A DNA stretch of 64,000 nt from Gillisia sp. CAL575. Lineage in GTDB: Bacteria; Bacteroidota; Bacteroidia; Flavobacteriales; Flavobacteriaceae. Shown in pieces: positions 17,394-25,321 of this stretch. Under the pieces are notes generated by a model. It saw nothing but the letters and a program-made list of their open reading frames with translations, searched no databases and had not been told where the DNA came from. Each line of letters begins with the position of its first letter. The stretch's first letter is position 1. The stretch lies in assembly GCF_000403785.1 (NCBI RefSeq), contig NZ_APHJ01000028.1, positions 1 to 64,000 of the forward strand, written 5' to 3'. Both the position numbers and the translations under genes were made by a program.

Positions 17394-17661
17394 AATAGCT
17401 CTTGGTTAAATAGCTAAAGGTATCAAAAACTTAGATTTATTTTTTTTGTAATAATTAACCCATTTGAGTCAAGCTATTCCGACCGATCGGAAGTTTTAGT
17501 ATCTAAACATTGAGAGCTTGAGACCAGTGATAATAAAAAACACATCTCGACTCCGCTCGATGAGACAAACTTAAAGAAGAAATTGCTTTATTCTGATTAT
17601 CAAATAATAGGGATCCTGAAATAAATTCAGGATGACCTCAAGATCATTTCATTTATTTCTA
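17394..17661. repeat. Intergenic region with several dispersed palindromes
   Basis: No gene seen between 17394 and the secA terminator. It contains TTCCGA-ccga-TCGGAA (17477-17492), ATCTCGACTCCGCTCGATGAG (about 17543-17563, an imperfect palindrome), and ATCCTGAA-ataaa-TTCAGGAT (17613-17633). These are members of the element families seen elsewhere in the window. Confidence 0.55.
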
Positions 17662-17700
17662 CAAACAACAAACCCAGCAATTTGCCGGGTTTGTTGTTTG
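17662..17700 (-). terminator. secA terminator hairpin
   Basis: A 14-base perfect stem (CAAACAACAAACCC at 17662-17675 with its complement at 17687-17700) with a second small GCAA/TTGC pairing in the loop, 16 bases after the secA stop. The descending arm is T-rich on the secA strand, although no pure T run follows. Confidence 0.75.
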
Positions 17701-17716
17701 CGAAAGAAATTTTATT

Positions 17717-20700
17717 CTAGCTTTCGTGATCGGTAATTACCCAATCTCCTTTATCTAAAAGAGGGATCGCTTGCTTGTATTTCATAGTCTTATTTTCTCC
17801 ACTCATTACATTTTTAACTGTAACCTTATCGTTTCTATTGATCTTTGGCTGATCCCGAACTATGGTCTCTGTTATTTGTGGACGAGGCTGAGTTTGTCCG
17901 GCAGCTTTGCTTTGTGCAGAACGTTCCTCTATATTCGGAATTTCTTCTTTAGTGGTTTCAATTTTTTCACGACGTCTAGGCTGACGTGCTTCTTGAATAT
18001 TCGCAGTATTTCCTTCTGGAATTTCTCCTTTAAATAAGAAGGAGATCACATCTTTATTTACCTGCTCTATCATAGCCTTAAACAATTCAAATGCTTCAAA
18101 CTTATAGATCAATAAAGGATCTTTTTGTTCGTGAACCGCTAATTGTACACTTTGCTTCAATTCATCCATCTTACGCAAATGCGTTTTCCAAGATTCATCT
18201 ATAATTGCAAGTGTAATATTCTTTTCAAAATCTTTGGTGAGTTGTTTTCCTTCAGTTTCGTAGGCTTTTTCTAGATTGGTAACAACCTGTAAACTTTTTA
18301 CTCCATCTGTAAAAGGAACTGCGATACGCTCAAAGTTATTAGCTGGATCTTCGTAAACATTTTTAATAATTGGAAAAGCTAAAACAGCTGTACGATCCAT
18401 TTTATTATGATAATGCTCGAATGCTGCTTTATAAACAACACCAGCTATTTTCTGAACATCCATCTTTCCAAAATCCTCTTCAGAAACAGGAGAGCTCATA
18501 GAGAAATAACGAATAAGTTCGAATTCAAAATTCTTATAATCTGAGGCTGCTTTGTTATTTTCAGTAATAACTTCAGAAGTATCAAAGATCATATTGGCGA
18601 TATCCACCTTTAATCTATCTCCAAAAAGTGCATGATATCTACGTTTGTAAATCACCTCTCTTTGAGCATTCATTACATCATCGTACTCGAGTAAACGCTT
18701 ACGAACACCAAAGTTATTTTCTTCAACCTTTTTCTGTGCACGTTCAATAGATTTAGAGATCATGGAATGCTGAATTACTTCTCCATCTTCCAAGCCCATT
18801 CTATCCATTAATTTCGCGATCCTTTCAGATCCAAATAAACGCATTAAGTTATCTTCTAAAGAAACATAGAATTGTGAGCTTCCCGGATCTCCTTGACGAC
18901 CAGCACGACCTCTTAACTGTCTGTCTACACGTCTAGAATCATGACGCTCTGTACCAATAATGGCCAATCCGCCTGCTTCTTTAACTTCTTTGCTCAATTT
19001 AATATCTGTACCACGACCTGCCATGTTGGTAGCAATAGTTACAATTCCAGAATTACCAGCTTCAGCAACAATATCTGCTTCTTTCTTATGTAATTTCGCA
19101 TTCAAAACGTTGTGAGGAACGCTTCTTAACTTCAGCATTCTGCTCAATAATTCAGAAATCTCTACTGAAGTAGTTCCTATAAGTACCGGTCTACCTGAAT
19201 TAGAAAGTTTGGTAACTTCATCTATTACTGCATTAAATTTTTCTCGTTTTGTTTTATAAACAAGATCTTCACGGTCATGTCTCGCAATTGGTCTGTTAGT
19301 AGGAATTTCCACCACATCCAATTTGTAGATCTCCCATAATTCACCAGCTTCAGTTACCGCAGTTCCCGTCATTCCAGAAAGCTTACGATACATTCTAAAG
19401 AAATTCTGAAGAGTTACTGTTGCAAATGTCTGAGTAGCATCCTCAATCTTTACATTTTCTTTAGCTTCAATAGCCTGGTGTAACCCATCACTATATCTTC
19501 TACCGTCCATGATACGACCAGTTTGCTCATCAACGATCTTCACTTTATTCTCCATAACCACATATTCTGTGTCTTTTTCGAATAAAGTATAAGCCTTTAA
19601 CAACTGACGCATGGTATGGATACGATCACTCTTCACGCTATATTCACGGAAAAGCTCTTCTTTTTTCTCTACTTCTTCTTCTTTACTAAGTCCTTCATTA
19701 TCGATCTTAGAGATTTCCATACCAATTTCCGGCATTACGAAAAAGTCTGGATCGTCTTCCCCAGATAGAAATTCTACACCTTTATCGGTAAGATCTATCT
19801 GATTGTTTTTTTCTTCAATAACAAAATAAAGCTCCTCATCTACTTTTGGCATCTCACGATTGTTGTCTGCCATGTATTGATTTTCAGTTTTCTGAAGTAG
19901 TTGTTTAATTCCTTCTTCACTCAAAAACTTAATAAGTGCTTTATTTTTAGGTAAACCTCTAAAAACTCTTAGAAGTTGAAGTCCACCTTCTTTAGTATCA
20001 CCCGCAGCAATTAATTTCTTTGCTTCAGATAAAACCTTGGTTAAATGATTTCTTTGAACTTCAACAATATTATGAATTGCAGGTTTTAAAGCATCAAATT
20101 CGTGAATATCTCCTTTCGGAATAGGTCCTGAAATGATCAATGGGGTTCTTGCATCATCTACTAATACAGAATCCACCTCATCTACAATTGCAAAGTTTGG
20201 TGAGCGTTGTACTAGATCGTCTGGAGCATGAGACATATTATCTCTTAAATAATCGAAACCAAATTCGTTATTTGTTCCATAGGTAATATCTGCATTATAA
20301 GCTTTACGTCTCGCAGCAGAGTTAGGACGGTGATAATCTATACAGTCAATACTAATTCCGTGGAACTGAAAAATTGGGGCCATCCAGGCGCTATCCCTTT
20401 TTGCCAAATAATCATTCACAGTTACCAAGTGCACCCCTCGTCCACTTAAAGCGTTTAGGTACATAGGAAGAGTTGCAACTAGCGTTTTTCCTTCCCCAGT
20501 TTGCATCTCTGCAATCTTACCTTGGTGCATTGCAACACCACCAATTAGCTGAACATCGTAATGTACCATGTCCCAAGTAATAGGCTTTCCTGCAGCATCC
20601 CAAGAGTTGCTCCAAATTGCATGATCTCCCTCTAATTCCACATAGTCTTTTTCTGCAGAGATCTCTCTGTCAAAAGCAGTGGCGGTAACTTTTAGTTTTG

Positions 20701-21079
20701 AATTATGTACAAATCGCTTGGCTGTTTCTTTTACTGTAGCAAAAGCTTCAGGAAGAATATCGTTAAGAACAGACTCAGTGATGTTATACATTTCATCTTT
20801 CAAGGCATCAACTTCCGCATAGATATCCTCATTTCTAGTAATATCTTCTGAAGTATCTGCTTCAGTATTTAAAGCTTCAATTTTCGATCGAATATCTGTG
20901 GTAGCATCGTCAATTTTCTTTCGGAAAGTAACCGTTTTCTCACGTAGTTCGTCTATAGAAAGCGCTTCGAACTCCTTCTCCAAAGCTTTGATCTTCTCTA
21001 CTATAGGTTGTATTTCTTTAACGTCTTTCTTGGATTTGTCTCCAACAAACACTTTTAATACAGAATCTAAAAAACTCAT
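17717..21079 (-). CDS. secA: Protein translocase subunit SecA
   Basis: The 1120-residue ATPase motor that drives preproteins through SecYEG. Walker A EMQTGEGKT is at 191-199; LVTVNDYLAKRDS, VDEVDSVLVDDARTPLIISG, MAGRGTDIKL and RGRAGRQGDPGSSQFYVSLE follow in family order. It is longer than E. coli SecA (901), with extra helical stretches around 60-110 and 340-420, as in other Bacteroidetes. The C-terminus ends in KGDWVITDHES with no Cys-rich zinc motif, so SecB-style docking is not expected. A TACATTTG -7 box lies 24 bases before the ATG. Single-gene unit with its own terminator. Confidence 0.98.
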   Translation of the reverse strand: MSFLDSVLKVFVGDKSKKDVKEIQPIVEKIKALEKEFEALSIDELREKTVTFRKKIDDATTDIRSKIEALNTEADTSEDITRNEDIYAEVDALKDEMYNITESVLNDILPEAFATVKETAKRFVHNSKLKVTATAFDREISAEKDYVELEGDHAIWSNSWDAAGKPITWDMVHYDVQLIGGVAMHQGKIAEMQTGEGKTLVATLPMYLNALSGRGVHLVTVNDYLAKRDSAWMAPIFQFHGISIDCIDYHRPNSAARRKAYNADITYGTNNEFGFDYLRDNMSHAPDDLVQRSPNFAIVDEVDSVLVDDARTPLIISGPIPKGDIHEFDALKPAIHNIVEVQRNHLTKVLSEAKKLIAAGDTKEGGLQLLRVFRGLPKNKALIKFLSEEGIKQLLQKTENQYMADNNREMPKVDEELYFVIEEKNNQIDLTDKGVEFLSGEDDPDFFVMPEIGMEISKIDNEGLSKEEEVEKKEELFREYSVKSDRIHTMRQLLKAYTLFEKDTEYVVMENKVKIVDEQTGRIMDGRRYSDGLHQAIEAKENVKIEDATQTFATVTLQNFFRMYRKLSGMTGTAVTEAGELWEIYKLDVVEIPTNRPIARHDREDLVYKTKREKFNAVIDEVTKLSNSGRPVLIGTTSVEISELLSRMLKLRSVPHNVLNAKLHKKEADIVAEAGNSGIVTIATNMAGRGTDIKLSKEVKEAGGLAIIGTERHDSRRVDRQLRGRAGRQGDPGSSQFYVSLEDNLMRLFGSERIAKLMDRMGLEDGEVIQHSMISKSIERAQKKVEENNFGVRKRLLEYDDVMNAQREVIYKRRYHALFGDRLKVDIANMIFDTSEVITENNKAASDYKNFEFELIRYFSMSSPVSEEDFGKMDVQKIAGVVYKAAFEHYHNKMDRTAVLAFPIIKNVYEDPANNFERIAVPFTDGVKSLQVVTNLEKAYETEGKQLTKDFEKNITLAIIDESWKTHLRKMDELKQSVQLAVHEQKDPLLIYKFEAFELFKAMIEQVNKDVISFLFKGEIPEGNTANIQEARQPRRREKIETTKEEIPNIEERSAQSKAAGQTQPRPQITETIVRDQPKINRNDKVTVKNVMSGENKTMKYKQAIPLLDKGDWVITDHES

Positions 21080-21102
21080 AGTTTTTTGTGTTTAATATGT
21101 TT

Positions 21103-21110
21103 CAAATGTA
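21103..21110 (-). promoter_or_regulatory. secA -7 promoter box (TACATTTG)
   Basis: On the minus strand the site reads TACATTTG, a perfect match to TAnnTTTG, 23 bases upstream of the secA ATG. The T-rich end of the upstream terminator lies where a -33 element would be. Confidence 0.5.
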
Positions 21111-21113
21111 CGT

Positions 21114-21144
21114 AAAAAAAAAAGCCTCTTTTAGGAGACTTTTT
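21114..21144 (-). terminator. Rho-independent terminator of the DUF2795 gene
   Basis: On the minus strand AAAAAGTCTC (21144-21135) pairs with GAGGCTTTTT (21128-21119) around a 6-base loop, with one mismatch, followed by a run of ten T. It lies between the DUF2795 stop and the secA promoter. Confidence 0.75.
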
Positions 21145-21166
21145 AGTATTTACGTGTTATGTTTTT

Positions 21167-21388
21167 CTAATATTCATCCTCATTCCAAAGGTAATCTTCG
21201 TCTGTAGGATAGTCGGGCCAGATCTCTTCAATAGAGTCATATGAATCTCCTTCATCTTCTATGGATTGAAGGTTTTCTACTACTTCTAATGGAGCTCCAG
21301 TTCGAATAGCGTAGTCAATTAATTCATCTTTTGTTGCCGGCCAAGGTGCATCGCTTAAATAAGATGCCAATTCTAATGTCCAATACAT
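21167..21388 (-). CDS. DUF2795 family small acidic protein
   Basis: A 73-residue, strongly acidic protein starting MYWTLELASYLSDAPWPATK and ending DEDYLWNEDEY. The N-terminal part matches the DUF2795 pattern (LASYLSDAPWPATKDELIDYA); function unknown. The frame can be extended 18 codons upstream to an earlier start, but a TATTTTTG -7 box lies inside that extension (21413-21420), so I chose the ATG at 21388. It has its own terminator before secA. Confidence 0.85.
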   Translation of the reverse strand: MYWTLELASYLSDAPWPATKDELIDYAIRTGAPLEVVENLQSIEDEGDSYDSIEEIWPDYPTDEDYLWNEDEY

Positions 21389-21412
21389 TGATTTATCGGT
21401 GTTTATTTTTTG

Positions 21413-21420
21413 CAAAAATA
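21413..21420 (-). promoter_or_regulatory. -7 promoter box (TATTTTTG) for the DUF2795 gene
   Basis: A perfect TAnnTTTG match on the minus strand, 24 bases before the ATG at 21388; a CTTG lies 19 bases upstream as a weak -33 element. It decides against the longer reading frame. Confidence 0.45.
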
Positions 21421-21541
21421 ATTTTTTTGTTGTAATAGGCAAGTAAAAAATCTATTATTTCGTCAATAATTTTAAGAACATGGTCTAAAATCTTAATTTT
21501 TATATAAAATTAAGCTCTTAGCTTAATAAATTTCAATTTGT

Positions 21542-22117
21542 TTAACTACTCTTTTCAGGAATCCATTTTACCTCATTTGCATGTAAGTCTTTGGACAATT
21601 TTCGTGCCAGCACAAATAGGTAGTCAGAGAGTCTATTTAGGTAATGTAAAACCAATTCGTTAAATGGGCTTATCTCATAAAGTGCTGTAGCCATGCGTTC
21701 TGCACGACGGCAGACACATCGGGCAATGTGACAAACTGACACAGAAGGATGTCCTCCAGGAAGCACAAAATGCGTCATTTCTGGAAGATTCTCGTTCATA
21801 GAATCCATTTCTTTTTCAAGAAGAACGATGTCTTCTTCGGTTATAGTCGGAATATTTAAGCGCTCTTTTCCACTTTTAAGGATTGCTTTTTCTGGATCTG
21901 TAGCTAAAATGGCTCCTAAGGTAAAGAGTCTATCTTGAACTCTATTTAGAACTTCACGAGTGTGATCTCCAACTTTTTGATCTTTAACTAGTCCAATATG
22001 AGAATTTAATTCATCTACGCTTCCATAACTCTCTATTCTTATATGATGTTTAGGAACTCTGGTTCCCCCAAAGAGAGAGGTAGTTCCTTTATCTCCGGTC
22101 TTGGTGTATATTTTCAT
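21542..22117 (-). CDS. PduO-type cob(I)alamin adenosyltransferase
   Basis: A 191-residue soluble enzyme that moves the adenosyl group of ATP onto cob(I)alamin to form adenosylcobalamin. The N-terminal ATP-binding segment KIYTKTGDKGTTSLFGG and the later RCVCRRAERMATAL helix with the conserved Arg/Glu residues are the PduO signature. Its product is the cofactor of methylmalonyl-CoA mutase, whose chaperone MeaB is encoded at 10995-12077. A perfect TATCTTTG -7 box lies 22 bases upstream of the ATG. Confidence 0.93.
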   Translation of the reverse strand: MKIYTKTGDKGTTSLFGGTRVPKHHIRIESYGSVDELNSHIGLVKDQKVGDHTREVLNRVQDRLFTLGAILATDPEKAILKSGKERLNIPTITEEDIVLLEKEMDSMNENLPEMTHFVLPGGHPSVSVCHIARCVCRRAERMATALYEISPFNELVLHYLNRLSDYLFVLARKLSKDLHANEVKWIPEKSS

Positions 22118-22139
22118 GTCAATTTTATTTTGAACAATT

Positions 22140-22147
22140 CAAAGATA
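22140..22147 (-). promoter_or_regulatory. -7 promoter box (TATCTTTG) for the adenosyltransferase gene
   Basis: A perfect TAnnTTTG match on the minus strand, 22 bases before the ATG at 22117. No convincing -33 element at the usual distance. Confidence 0.45.
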
Positions 22148-22274
22148 CAAACATTCAAAGAAGGTGATTAGAGAATTGTTGGTCTGTTTTTATTCATAAA
22201 ATAGAATTTTTTTAAAAAAGTCAAGCCTAACTTATTTCAGCATTTAATATGAGTAGAATTAATCCATAGCTTAG

Positions 22275-22295
22275 ACCCTGAAACTAGTTCAGGGT
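22275..22295. repeat. Dispersed intergenic palindrome (ACCCTGAA/TTCAGGGT)
   Basis: A perfect 8-base inverted repeat with a 5-base loop, followed by GACG. It has the same arms as the copy at 10862-10882. Confidence 0.6.
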
Positions 22296-22330
22296 GACGT
22301 CCAAGGTGAATTATATTTAATAAGGAATTT

Positions 22331-22507
22331 TTAAACCTTGCTAACTGACTTGCTTTTCTTTTTGCGTTCCAAATAACGCATTCTAAATATTTTGTTTTTC
22401 TTATGCTTGCGAAGTTTCGTTGCGCTGCCTTTATTCCAAAGAAAATAGGTAATAACAGCTGCAATTATCAGTAAATAAATCCAGGTTTCCCTGTCAAAAT
22501 CGATCAT
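22331..22507 (-). CDS. Small single-span membrane protein (58 aa)
   Basis: A 58-codon gene starting with ATG at 22507. The protein begins MIDFDRETWIYLLIIAAVIT, has one membrane helix (about residues 9-24), and then a very basic cytoplasmic tail (KLRKHKKNKIFRMRYLERKK). The acidic N-terminus, helix and basic tail fit an N-out, single-span protein. I do not recognise a named family. Codon use looks normal and the stop is a clean TAA. A longer open frame overlapping it on the same strand (22237-22464) has no protein-like features and runs through a palindrome, so I reject that one. Confidence 0.6.
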   Translation of the reverse strand: MIDFDRETWIYLLIIAAVITYFLWNKGSATKLRKHKKNKIFRMRYLERKKKSKSVSKV

Positions 22508-23573
22508 TTGTAGATGAATTTAATACAAGGTAATAAAATGAATTTTAAATGCCAAGTAGAACGATGTCATTCCGAAGCTTTTGTCATCCCCACGGTAGGA
22601 GGGATCTCTTGTGGTAGAGAATCTTGCTTCATTGAAATTCTTCACTCCGCTGCTCTTCGTTCAGAATGACACTTTTTATGCTTTGTCATTCCGACAGCTG
22701 GAGGAATCTCTTATAAGGAAGAATGTAACTTCATTGAGCTCCTTCTCAGGCTTAGGAATACAATTATACAAAATGTCAGGCAGAGCTTGTAGAAGCCTTG
22801 TTCTAAACATAAGAAACCTCTTCACTAAGGTTAGTAAGATATTTATCTGTCATTCCGATTTCTTTTTGGGAGAGGAATCTCGTAGGGAATTATAAAGATT
22901 CTTCGAAAATTTCAATAGTTATTTGGGAAGGAGGACATCAGAGGATTCTGTGATCACGATCCAAATTAAATTTAGGAGAGAGGGATCTCTTATAAAAATG
23001 CTTGTTGATTAATTGAGATTCTTCACTTCGCTGCTCTTCGTTCAGAATGACACTTTTTATGCTTTGTCATTCCGACAGCTGGAGGAATCTCTTATAAAGG
23101 GGGGATGTAACTTCATTGAGATCCTTCTTCAGGCTCAGGAAGACAGTTATACAAAATGTACGGCAGAGCTGGTCGAAGCTTTTTTTAAAAATAAGAAATC
23201 TCTTCACTAAGGTTAGTAAGATATTTATCTGTCATTCCGATCCCTTTTGGGAGAGGAATCTCGTAGGTAATTATAAAGATTCTTCATAAATCTTAATAGT
23301 TATTTAGGAAGGAGGACATCAGAGGTTTTTGTAATCACGATCCAAATTAAATTTAGGAGAGAGGGATCTTTTATAAAAACGCTTGTTGATTAATTGAGAT
23401 TCTTCACTTCGCTGCTCTTCGTTCAGAATGACACTTTTTATGCTTTGTCATTCCGACAGCTGGAGGAATCTCTTATAAGGAAGAATGTAACTTCATTGAG
23501 ATCCTTCGACAAGCTCAGGATGACATTCTAATTCTTTGTTCCTTCGAGCGGAGTCGAGAAGTCAGTTTAATGT
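22508..23573. other. Gene-free 1.07-kb region made of repeats
   Basis: No convincing gene on either strand. The region consists of GTCATTCCGA-type dispersed units (from about 22565) and the 381-bp tandem repeat listed separately, and ends with CCTTCGAGCGGAGTCGAGAA (about 23542-23561) next to the ABC-transporter gene stop. Open frames here repeat the same peptide in different copies because the DNA repeats; they are not proteins. Confidence 0.75.
22641..23525. repeat. Tandem repeat with 381-bp unit, about 2.3 copies
   Basis: Copy 1 begins at 22641, copy 2 at 23022 and copy 3 (partial, to about 23525) at 23403; markers such as TTCACT(C/T)CGCTGCTC and CTTTGTCATTCCGACAGCTG recur exactly 381 bases apart. 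Copies 1 and 2 are nearly full length with scattered substitutions and a balancing one-base indel. Each copy contains two or more GTCATTCCGA units and AGGAATCTCTTATAA-like blocks. Confidence 0.85.
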
Positions 23574-24278
23574 CTATTCAGGTGTAACAACTTGCTCCTT
23601 TCTAACATCGCTCTCCACAATCCCATCTCTAAGTCTAATAATTCTATGGGCATGCATGGCAACATCTTCTTCGTGAGTAACTAAAATAACGGTGTTTCCG
23701 GCTGCATGTATTTCATCAAATAAAGTCATGATCTCCAAAGAGGTAATAGAATCCAGGTTCCCTGTTGGCTCATCTGCAAGTATAATAGAAGGTTTATTAA
23801 CTAAAGCTCGTCCTACTGCAACACGCTGACGTTGACCTCCAGAAAGTTGATTGGGTTTGTGATCCATTCTATCGGCTAGCCCAACATTAGTTAAAACTTC
23901 CTCAGCACGAACTTTACGCTCGGCTTTAGAGAAACCAGCATATACCATTGGTAAGGCAACATTTTCTAGTGCGGTTGTACGTGGTAATAAGTTAAAGGTC
24001 TGGAATACAAAGCCAATTTCTTTATTACGAATTTCAGCAAGCTCATCATCACTCATTTTGCTTACATCGTTCCCATTAAGAATATAAGTCCCTGAAGTTG
24101 GTGTGTCTAAACATCCTAGAAGATTCATTAGAGTAGATTTTCCAGATCCAGAAGGCCCCATAAATGCTACATATTCCCCTCTGTCTATATCGAGATCTAT
24201 TCCTTTTAAAACCTTAATGATCTCTTGCCCTAAAGGGAAGTCTCGAGTAATGCTGCGTATCTCAATAACTTTGCTCAT
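23574..24278 (-). CDS. ABC transporter ATP-binding protein (MacB/LolD type)
   Basis: A 234-residue ATPase subunit with Walker [10 protein letters not shown] (41-49), Q-loop [18 protein letters not shown], signature [15 protein letters not shown], Walker [15 protein letters not shown] and the switch His in VILVTHEED. Sequence and length match the LolD/MacB/FtsE-like group that works with FtsX-fold permeases in lipoprotein release or efflux. No permease is adjacent: the upstream neighbour is a methyltransferase and downstream is repeat DNA, so the partner must be encoded elsewhere. Confidence 0.93.
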   Translation of the reverse strand: MSKVIEIRSITRDFPLGQEIIKVLKGIDLDIDRGEYVAFMGPSGSGKSTLMNLLGCLDTPTSGTYILNGNDVSKMSDDELAEIRNKEIGFVFQTFNLLPRTTALENVALPMVYAGFSKAERKVRAEEVLTNVGLADRMDHKPNQLSGGQRQRVAVGRALVNKPSIILADEPTGNLDSITSLEIMTLFDEIHAAGNTVILVTHEEDVAMHAHRIIRLRDGIVESDVRKEQVVTPE

Positions 24279-24332
24279 AGTGTGATTCCAATAAATTTAT
24301 TGCTTCAATAGGACGCCCAATTTCGATATTTG

Positions 24333-25121
24333 TTACAAGCGAATTGTAAAATGCTCTTTTTCTTGTTCTTTTCTGAAAAAAACCAGTCCCCAGTAAAAGC
24401 TATCTATAGTTACACGGACAGAAGGATCAGCTTTGATCTCTTCCCATGCTTCTTCCATTTCTGCCGACCAGTGAATATCATCAAAGATAAAAACTGAATT
24501 GTTCTGAGCGAAAGGAAGTAGCTTTTTAAAGTATTTTAGAGTAGGTTCTTTTTGATGATTTCCATCGAAATAAACAAGATCAAATCTTGAATCTTTGTTT
24601 GTGTTTTCTTTTTCTAATATGGAGTCTAATAATACGTCGAATTCGCCAATTTGGACAGATATATTTTTTAAATTGAATTCATCAAAATACATCTGAGCGA
24701 CATTAGCCGTTTCTGAACAACCTTCTAGACTTGTTAGTGAAATAGGATTATCCATTGCAATTGCTGCAGAGGATATTCCTACAGAAGTTCCTAATTCCAG
24801 TCCAGATTTAAACTGAAAATAAGAGCCTAGTTTATTTAGAAGAATCGCTCTTTTTAAAGGAATACCTGCATTTTTTGCGATAGCTGAAATCTTGCGATTA
24901 TTGGATTTGAAGACCTTACTTCCAGCACCAAAGTCGGTTACTTTAATACTTTTTTTATCTCTATGCACAGCATTCCAATAGACTCTTATTTTCTGAAATG
25001 CGGGTGTATCATTTTTCAGATACAAACATTTTGTAAGCAGATCATATACAAATGGAGAATGCACTCCATGTTGGTTGGAAGATCTGAACAGGAATTTTAT
25101 ATAAGCAAAAATTTGATGCAA
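24333..25121 (-). CDS. Class I SAM-dependent methyltransferase (O-methyltransferase-like)
   Basis: About 262 residues. After the N-terminal HGVHSPFVYDLLTKC segment, typical of a flavobacterial subgroup, comes a Rossmann core: LELGTSVGISSAAIA (SAM-binding loop), LTSLEGC (acidic end of strand 2), FDLVYFDGNHQKEPTLKYF and FIFDDIHWS. The substrate is unknown. The frame extends upstream to a TTG at 25148, but that lies inside a TTCAAAA tandem repeat; the TTG at 25121 (reading MHQIFAYIKFLFRS) better fits the family start. Separated from the upstream ABC-F gene by two heptamer arrays. Confidence 0.8.
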   Translation of the reverse strand: MHQIFAYIKFLFRSSNQHGVHSPFVYDLLTKCLYLKNDTPAFQKIRVYWNAVHRDKKSIKVTDFGAGSKVFKSNNRKISAIAKNAGIPLKRAILLNKLGSYFQFKSGLELGTSVGISSAAIAMDNPISLTSLEGCSETANVAQMYFDEFNLKNISVQIGEFDVLLDSILEKENTNKDSRFDLVYFDGNHQKEPTLKYFKKLLPFAQNNSVFIFDDIHWSAEMEEAWEEIKADPSVRVTIDSFYWGLVFFRKEQEKEHFTIRL

Positions 25122-25136
25122 TAATTTAAATTTATT

Positions 25137-25164
25137 TTCAAAATTCAAAATTCAAAATTCAAAA
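25137..25164. repeat. Four tandem copies of the heptamer TTCAAAA
   Basis: Perfect units at 25137, 25144, 25151 and 25158, overlapping the possible 5' end of the methyltransferase gene. Each unit creates a TTG on the minus strand in a different frame. Confidence 0.85.
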
Positions 25165-25187
25165 TTTCAATTTTAGTGAATTTTAAA

Positions 25188-25320
25188 CCCGAAACCCGAA
25201 ACCCGAAACCCGAAACCCGAAACCCGAAACCCGAAACCCGAAACCCGAAACCCGAAACCCGAAACCCGAAACCTCAAATCCGAAACCTCAAACCCGAAAC
25301 CTCAAACCTCAAACCCGAAA
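25188..25320. repeat. Telomere-like heptamer array (CCCGAAA), 19 units
   Basis: Twelve perfect CCCGAAA units (25188-25271) followed by seven variant units (CCTCAAA, TCCGAAA, CCTCAAA, CCCGAAA, CCTCAAA, CCTCAAA, CCCGAAA), exactly 133 bases, ending one base before the ABC-F stop codon on the minus strand. There are no spacers and no open frame. Confidence 0.9.
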
Positions 25321-25321
25321 T

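Noticed and set aside
22237-22464. Minus-strand open frame overlapping the 58-residue membrane-protein gene
   Set aside because: It runs through an intergenic palindrome and has no protein-like pattern, whereas the other frame encodes a clear membrane helix and basic tail.
22611-23210. Two plus-strand open frames (22611-22895 and 23013-23210) coding for near-identical peptides
   Set aside because: The similarity comes from the 381-bp DNA repeat. The peptides have no domain, signal or helix pattern, and the frames are made of dispersed palindrome units.
22508-23573. Insertion sequence or phage remnant
   Set aside because: No transposase or integrase fragment, no terminal inverted repeats bounding the region and no target duplication could be seen.
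25188-25320. CRISPR-like array
   Set aside because: The units are 7 bp and contiguous with no spacers, and no cas genes are nearby; it is a simple tandem repeat.
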